Shown here: positions 59,408-64,000 of the stretch, piece by piece
Layout of the letters: every line of letters starts with the position of its first letter
How positions within the stretch are numbered: the first letter of the stretch is position 1
Source of the DNA: Glutamicibacter creatinolyticus
Lineage (GTDB): Bacteria > Actinomycetota > Actinomycetes > Actinomycetales > Micrococcaceae
Length of the DNA stretch: 64,000 nucleotides
Direction of reading: 5' to 3'
Assembly: GCF_006094275.1 (NCBI RefSeq)
Contig: NZ_CP034412.1
Location: 1,054,001 to 1,118,000, forward strand
The notes under the pieces: generated by a model
Told to the model about the DNA's origin: nothing
Seen by the model: the letters and a program-made list of their open reading frames with translations, nothing else
Database searches by the model: none
Made by a program: the position numbers and the translations under genes

Positions 59408-60802
59408 GTGACTGAAGTATTCCGAACCCCACTGCCAGGCTCCTCCGTAGCCGGCCCCGCAACCGACCCAGACCTGGACCTTTGGCGCAACCTGCCGATC
59501 GCCCAGCAGCCGACCTGGAGCGAGCACGCGGACTATAGCGCCTCGATTGCCGAGCTGGGTTCGCGACCACCATTGGTCTTCGCCGGCGAGGTCGACATCC
59601 TGCGTGCCCGCCTGGCCGCCGCCGCCCAGGGCAAGGCGTTCCTGCTCCAGGGCGGGGACTGCGCCGAAACCTTCGACGGGGCCACGGCCGATAAGATCTC
59701 GGCCCGGGTGCGCACCATCTTGCAGATGGCCGTCGTGCTCACCTACGGCTCGTCGATGCCGGTCATCAAGATGGGCCGCATGGCCGGGCAGTTCGCCAAG
59801 CCGCGCTCCTCGAACGATGAAACCCGCGACGGGGTGACGCTGCCGGCTTTCCGCGGGGAGATCGTCAACGGGTTTGACTTCACCCCCGAATCCCGCGCCC
59901 ACGACCCCAAGCGCATGGTCACCGCGTACAACACCTCCGCGGCGACGCTGAACCTGATCCGCGCGTTCACCCAGGGCGGGTTCGCGGACCTGCGCAGCGT
60001 GCACTCCTGGAACCAGGGGTTCATGGCCAACCCGGCGCACTCCGCCTACGAGCAGCTGGCCGGGGAGATCGATTCGGCGATCCGCTTCATGGACGCCTGC
60101 GGTGCGGACTTCGAGGCGCTCAAGCGCACCGAGTTCTTCGCCTCCCACGAGGCCCTGCTGCTGGACTACGAGCGGGCGCTGACCCGCACCGACTCGCGTA
60201 CTGGCCTGCCGTACGACACCAGCGGGCACTTCCTGTGGATCGGGGAGCGCACCCGCCAGCTGGACCACGCCCACGTGGACTTCCTCTCCCGGGTGCGCAA
60301 CCCGATCGGCGTGAAGCTGGGGCCGAACACCTCGGTGGAGGACACCCTGGCGCTGATCGAGAAGCTGGACCCGACCCGCGAGCCGGGCCGGTTGACGTTC
60401 ATCACCCGGATGGGGGCGAAGAACATCCGCGAGAAGCTGCCGAACCTGGTGGAGAAGGTCACCGACTCCGGCGCCCAGGTGCTGTGGGTGACCGACCCGA
60501 TGCACGGGAACACCGTGACCAGCCAGAACGGGTACAAGACCCGCAACTTCGACGACGTGATGGACGAGGTGCGCGGCTTCTTCGAGGTGCACGACGAACT
60601 GGGCACCTTCCCCGGCGGCCTGCACGTGGAGATGACCGGCGACGACGTCGCCGAATGCCTCGGCGGCGCGGACCCGATCCGCGAGGAGGACTTCGACAAC
60701 CTCTACGAGTCGGTCTGCGACCCGCGGCTGAACCACCGCCAGTCCCTGGAGATGGCGTTCCTGGTCTCCGCGGCGCTGAAGAAGCGCGGACGCCGCCGCT
60801 AG
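59408..60802 (+). CDS. aroG: Class II 3-deoxy-7-phosphoheptulonate synthase (DAHP synthase)
   Basis: 464 residues from GTG 59408. First step of the shikimate pathway, phosphoenolpyruvate plus erythrose-4-phosphate. Class II motifs: LLQGGDCAETFDG, KMGRMAGQFAKPRSS, RGEIVNGFDFTPESR, GVKLGPNTSVEDTL, ITRMGAKNIREKLP, DPMHGNT, and HVEMTGDDVAECLGG. TAGACT (59395-59400) lies seven bases before the GTG, consistent with a leaderless mRNA. It ends at a shared terminator with the convergent kinase gene. Confidence 0.96.
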   Translation: MTEVFRTPLPGSSVAGPATDPDLDLWRNLPIAQQPTWSEHADYSASIAELGSRPPLVFAGEVDILRARLAAAAQGKAFLLQGGDCAETFDGATADKISARVRTILQMAVVLTYGSSMPVIKMGRMAGQFAKPRSSNDETRDGVTLPAFRGEIVNGFDFTPESRAHDPKRMVTAYNTSAATLNLIRAFTQGGFADLRSVHSWNQGFMANPAHSAYEQLAGEIDSAIRFMDACGADFEALKRTEFFASHEALLLDYERALTRTDSRTGLPYDTSGHFLWIGERTRQLDHAHVDFLSRVRNPIGVKLGPNTSVEDTLALIEKLDPTREPGRLTFITRMGAKNIREKLPNLVEKVTDSGAQVLWVTDPMHGNTVTSQNGYKTRNFDDVMDEVRGFFEVHDELGTFPGGLHVEMTGDDVAECLGGADPIREEDFDNLYESVCDPRLNHRQSLEMAFLVSAALKKRGRRR

Positions 60803-60842
60803 GCGATCACCCCGTGTGCCCTCCCGGCCCACCGGGTTAAGC

Positions 60843-60877
60843 CAGAACATCCCCGAGCACCGCTCGGGGATGTTCTG
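60843..60877. terminator. Shared terminator between aroG and the kinase gene
   Basis: CAGAACATCCCCGAGC (60843-60858), loop ACC, perfect 16-bp complement (60862-60877). Confidence 0.88.
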
Positions 60878-60992
60878 CGTTAAGCCGGATCCACCGAAAC
60901 AAGGAGAACGGATCGTCCGGAACCGGTTCGGGCCGGACGGAACCGAACCGGGCCAGGTGGAAGCGATCCGAACCGGACGGGAAGCCGGCCGG

Positions 60993-63329
60993 TTAGAACA
61001 CGTACAGCGTGATCGTTGCGCCGCGCTCGGCCTGTTGGTTCAGCGGCGTCTGCAGGCGCACCGTGCTGGAGTGCCCGCCGAGCATGTCACGGGTCTCGAC
61101 CTGGAACCCGGCCTGCTCCAGGGCGGACACCGCCTGCTCCACCTCCTGGCCGATCACCGAGGGGATCTGCACGTACTCCGGGCCCTGGGAAAGCTGTACG
61201 CTGATGCTGCCCCCGGCCGGAACCGTGCCCTCGGCCGGGTCCTGGACGGCCACCTGGCCGCGCGGGACGTCGCTGGAATACACCGGCTCGCCGACCTGCA
61301 GGCTCAGGCCCAGTTCCTCAACGGCCCCCCGGGCGGCCTGCTCATCCAGCCCCACCAGGGAGGGCACGTTCACCGGTGCCGGGCCGGCGGAAACCACCAG
61401 GGAGGTCGCGGTCTTGCGGGTCAGCTGCTCCCCGGCGGCCGGCTTGCTGGAGATCACCTGCCCCTCGTCCACGCTCTGTGAGTACTCCTGGCCCACGCTC
61501 GGGGCCGACAGCTGCATCTGCTGCAGCCGCTGGCGGGCGGCGGAGGTGTCCATCCCGGTCACATCGGGCATCTGGAACAGTTCCGGGCCCCGGGAGATCA
61601 CCAGCTCCACCCCCTGGAAGCGCATGATGTTCTCACCCTCGGCGGGGTTCGAGTCGATCACCCGCCCGGGGGCGACCTCGTCGTCATAGGCGTTGTTCAC
61701 CCGCACCGGCACCCCGGCGGATTCCAGGCGCTGCACCGCCTGGGCCTGCACCAGGCCGCTGAGCGAGGGGATGTTCACCACGCTGCCCGGCCCGCGCCCG
61801 AAGAACCACGCCCCGGCCGCGACCAGGGCCACCACGGCCAGCAGCAGCACCGAGACCAGCACCTTCTGCGCCGGGCTCCTGGGCTTGCCCAGCCGGTGGG
61901 TGGGCACCTGCGCCTGCCTGCGCCACTGGCGCTGCGCCCGCTTCAGCTCCCGCTTTGAGGGCGGCTCGTCGGCGGACTCCTCCGCCATGGCGGTGGCCCC
62001 GGAACGTTCCTCGCGGGGCATGGCCATGGTGGCCGGGGCGTGGTGCTGCCCGGAACGCTCGTGGGCGACGGTCGCCGGCTCGCTGGCCTGCCGGTAGGCG
62101 GTGGTGTGCGCTTCGCGCGGATCCCCGCCCGCGTCCGCAGCGGCATCCTCGGTACCGGTCCGCTGCTCCCGGTCCCCGGCCGCCTGCGGCTCGCTCCCGT
62201 GGGCCTCGGTGGCCGGCGTGTCGGCGCCCAGCGCCTGGGTCGGCTGGCCCGCGGCATCGAGCACCGTGGTCGGATCCTGCGCGGCCTGCGGCTCATCGTG
62301 CCCGTCCTGCCCGGCGCCGGCTGCGGCTGCGGCGGCGTTGGGCCGCACCCACCACGGGTCGCGCTGCGCCTCGCGTTCGCGCTGCCAATGATCCAGGCGC
62401 TGCTGCACGGTGGTGGGGTGCTGCACCGCCTCCGGGATGAGATCACCGATCCCGCCGTAGGTGTCCGCTCCCAGATCCAGCTGCTCGTCGCTGAGCGTGG
62501 TGCCGATCTGGATCACCTCGTCAAGCAGGAACCCGGCGTCCTGTGGCCGGTTCTCCGGGTCCTTCTCGGTGCAGAAGCGCACCAGCTCGTCCAGGTCCTG
62601 GGCCAGGCCCGGCACACGGGTGGAGGGCAGCGGGGTTTCGGATTCCAGGTGGTGGCGCATCAGCGCCGGCACGGTCGCATCCGGGTAGGGCAGCTGGCCG
62701 GTGAGCATCTGGAAGATCATCACGCCCACCGCATAGATGTCACTGCGCGAATCCGCCGGCTGGCCGGAGACCAGCTCCGGTGAGGCGTACTGCAGGGTTG
62801 CCAGCAGCGTGCTGGACTGGGTGTGCGCGGTGGCGACCCGGGCCAGGCCGAAGTCGGTGATCTTCACTTCGCCGTTGTCGGCCATCAGCACGTTGCCCGG
62901 CTTCATGTCCCGGTGCACGATGCCTTCGCGGTGCGCGGCGGCCAGCCCGCGGCAGATGCTCTCCAGCACGTTCAGCGTCTGGCGCGGGGTCAACCGCCCG
63001 CGCCGGCTGATCAGCTCGTGCAGGTTCTGGCCGCGCACGAACTCCATCACCAGGTAGACCAGGCTGCCCGAGGCGTTGTGGTCGCGGGTGGAGACCACGT
63101 TCGGGTGGTTGATGTTCGCCGCGATCACCGCCTCGGAGGCAAAACGCTCCCGCACCTGGGGATCACGCGCGTAGTTGTCGTTCAGGATCTTCACGGCCAC
63201 CGGACGGTGCAGCCGCCCGTCAACGGCGCGGTAGATCCGCGACATGCCGCCGTACCCGATCAGCTCATCGAGCCGGTAGCGGTCATCGAGCAGCTGGCCG
63301 GTCAAATGGTCGTGCAATGGCGCGCTCAT
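60993..63329 (-). CDS. pknL: Ser/Thr protein kinase with four PASTA domains (PknL/PknB type)
   Basis: 778 residues from ATG 63329. Kinase domain 1-275: GYGGMS loop (25-30), catalytic Lys47, HRD (139-141), DFG (159-161). A long Ala/Asp/Pro-rich linker (275-480) precedes one membrane helix (about 490-509) and four extracellular PASTA repeats (beginning VVNIPSLSGL, MPDVTGMD, NVPSLVGL, IPSVIGQEV). PASTA kinases sense muropeptides and control growth and division. Next to aroG, as Rv2176 (pknL) in M. tuberculosis, but that protein lacks PASTA repeats. A short leader ORF overlaps the start. The FHA protein at 46695 is a plausible substrate. Confidence 0.92.
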   Translation of the reverse strand: MSAPLHDHLTGQLLDDRYRLDELIGYGGMSRIYRAVDGRLHRPVAVKILNDNYARDPQVRERFASEAVIAANINHPNVVSTRDHNASGSLVYLVMEFVRGQNLHELISRRGRLTPRQTLNVLESICRGLAAAHREGIVHRDMKPGNVLMADNGEVKITDFGLARVATAHTQSSTLLATLQYASPELVSGQPADSRSDIYAVGVMIFQMLTGQLPYPDATVPALMRHHLESETPLPSTRVPGLAQDLDELVRFCTEKDPENRPQDAGFLLDEVIQIGTTLSDEQLDLGADTYGGIGDLIPEAVQHPTTVQQRLDHWQREREAQRDPWWVRPNAAAAAAGAGQDGHDEPQAAQDPTTVLDAAGQPTQALGADTPATEAHGSEPQAAGDREQRTGTEDAAADAGGDPREAHTTAYRQASEPATVAHERSGQHHAPATMAMPREERSGATAMAEESADEPPSKRELKRAQRQWRRQAQVPTHRLGKPRSPAQKVLVSVLLLAVVALVAAGAWFFGRGPGSVVNIPSLSGLVQAQAVQRLESAGVPVRVNNAYDDEVAPGRVIDSNPAEGENIMRFQGVELVISRGPELFQMPDVTGMDTSAARQRLQQMQLSAPSVGQEYSQSVDEGQVISSKPAAGEQLTRKTATSLVVSAGPAPVNVPSLVGLDEQAARGAVEELGLSLQVGEPVYSSDVPRGQVAVQDPAEGTVPAGGSISVQLSQGPEYVQIPSVIGQEVEQAVSALEQAGFQVETRDMLGGHSSTVRLQTPLNQQAERGATITLYVF

Positions 63330-63379
63330 GGTCTGCCCGCACGCGCGATCATCGGGCGGGTACCGGTGCTGTGCGTCAC
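63326..63379 (-). CDS. Possible 17-residue leader peptide of the kinase gene
   Basis: GTG 63379 lies six bases after AAAGGAG and encodes VTHSTGTRPMIARAGRP; its TGA overlaps the kinase ATG (ATGA). The kinase ATG itself has only a weak ribosome binding site, so coupled translation is plausible. Alternatively the kinase starts at 63395 with 22 extra residues, but no Shine-Dalgarno supports that. Confidence 0.4.
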   Translation of the reverse strand: MTHSTGTRPMIARAGRP

Positions 63380-63512
63380 GGGCGGCTCCTTTCATACGTT
63401 GGCACTAGGTTCAATCTACCTAGCGCAGCTGGGAATTTAGCTAGTTAACCACCCGGTGACGGCATCGATATGGCAACAATTGCCCGCTGCGCGCAACTGC
63501 CGGTTAACGAGC

Positions 63513-63547
63513 CGATCCGCCAGAACCGGTGCGGTTCTGGCGGATCG
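63513..63547 (-). terminator. Terminator after whiB1
   Basis: CGATCCGCCAGAACC (63513-63527) pairs perfectly with 63533-63547 (15 bp, loop GGTGC). It lies just past the whiB1 stop on the minus strand; no T tract. Confidence 0.75.
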
Positions 63548-63598
63548 GGTGAAGGCTTGCGCGGGCGATGACCCAGGCACCGCCCCAGCGGCAGGTGC

Positions 63599-63847
63599 CT
63601 AGGAGGCGCGGCGGGCCCGGGCGGCGCGGCGCTTGAGGGCCCGACGCTCGTCCTCACTCATGCCGCCCCACACGCCGGCATCCTGGCCGGACTCGATGGC
63701 CCACTGCAGGCAGGTTTCCACGACTTCGCAACGGCGGCAGACGCTCTTGGCCTCTTCGATCTGCAACAAAGCCGGTCCTGTGTTCCCCACGGGGAAGAAC
63801 AGCTCCGGGTCCTTGTCCAGACACGCCGCGCGGCTACGCCAATCCAT
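63599..63847 (-). CDS. whiB1: WhiB1-type iron-sulfur transcription factor
   Basis: 82 residues from ATG 63847 with AAGGAG upstream. MDWRSRAACLDKDPELFFPVG start, cysteines at 9, 37, 40 and 46 (4Fe-4S ligands, identical spacing to M. tuberculosis WhiB1), GVWGGMSEDERR turn and a basic tail (LKRRAARARRAS). It binds sigma factor region 4 and regulates transcription, NO-sensitive in mycobacteria. The region 63848-64000 is its leader; no further gene is visible before the window end. Confidence 0.95.
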   Translation of the reverse strand: MDWRSRAACLDKDPELFFPVGNTGPALLQIEEAKSVCRRCEVVETCLQWAIESGQDAGVWGGMSEDERRALKRRAARARRAS

Positions 63848-64000
63848 GCTTATTGATGCTCCTTGAAATTGCCGGGAGGTCCATCCGGGTTCCACGTCCG
63901 CAGGGATCGGCTGGCAATGCTGCAACGGCCGGGGGAGTGGAACTCGTGTCGCTGTGTGCGAGACGAACCGAAATCTTCATAGTGTCCGGCAAGCACTGAC

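Overview
The window looks like chromosomal DNA from a high-GC actinobacterium, most likely a member of the Micrococcaceae (Arthrobacter-like). The evidence is the 16S rRNA sequence, a 23S rRNA of about 3.14 kb with the actinobacterial helix-54 insertion, strong G/C third-position bias, many GTG/TTG starts, a WhiB1 protein, a PASTA-domain Ser/Thr kinase, class II DAHP synthase, and gene order shared with Mycobacterium tuberculosis. Species assignment needs a 16S comparison that I could not run.

Region 1 (1-8.6 kb): the 3' part of a HelD-like RNA polymerase-recycling helicase, tyrS with a strong terminator, then one complete rRNA operon (16S-23S-5S, no tRNA in the spacer) with a sigma70-type promoter and boxA-like leader elements in front of both 16S and 23S. 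Region 2 (8.8-20.7 kb and 32.9-40.4 kb): a block following the order of M. tuberculosis Rv1689-Rv1713: a TPR-type protein (here carrying a huge Arg/Asp/Gly-rich repeat domain), a HAD phosphatase, a small protein, tlyA, NAD kinase, recN (with LexA-like boxes), pyrG, a NUDIX hydrolase, xerD, then parA-like, scpA, scpB, an rRNA pseudouridine synthase, tyrA, cmk, der and tRNA-Pro(GGG). The block is split by an accessory insert at 20.1-32.8 kb: MTH1-like NUDIX, an XRE/DUF2975 pair, a complete methylcitrate-cycle locus (gntR-prpD-prpB-prpC facing prpE, with two TGTATACA operators between them), and a DcuSR/CitAB-type two-component system divergent from a dctA C4-dicarboxylate transporter.

Region 3 (40.4-46.5 kb) is the accessory, less conserved part: a MITE-like element of 333 bp with perfect 18-bp terminal inverted repeats and noticeably lower GC, a pentapeptide-DinB fusion gene apparently broken by a one-base frameshift, a small alpha/beta hydrolase, about 650 bp with no convincing gene, then a 3-hydroxybenzoate 4-monooxygenase-like gene behind a clear promoter and a perfect IclR/PcaR-type palindrome. 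Region 4 (46.6-50.4 kb) is the conserved Rv1827-Rv1830 block (GarA/OdhI FHA protein, FtsR-like MerR, DUF151 protein, second MerR) plus a MinD/ParA-like ATPase.

Region 5 (50.7-64 kb): pyruvate carboxylase with a FadR-type operator in its leader, acyl-CoA ligase, lipase, PlsC-type acyltransferase, class II DAHP synthase, a PknL-like kinase with four PASTA domains and a possible coupled leader peptide, and whiB1. Together the metabolic genes handle entry of propionate (prp), C4-dicarboxylates (dctA/TCS) and aromatics (monooxygenase), and anaplerosis (pyc). The FHA protein and kinase suggest phosphorylation control of central carbon flow. The most unusual item is the repeat-rich RGD/TPR protein directly behind the rRNA operon.
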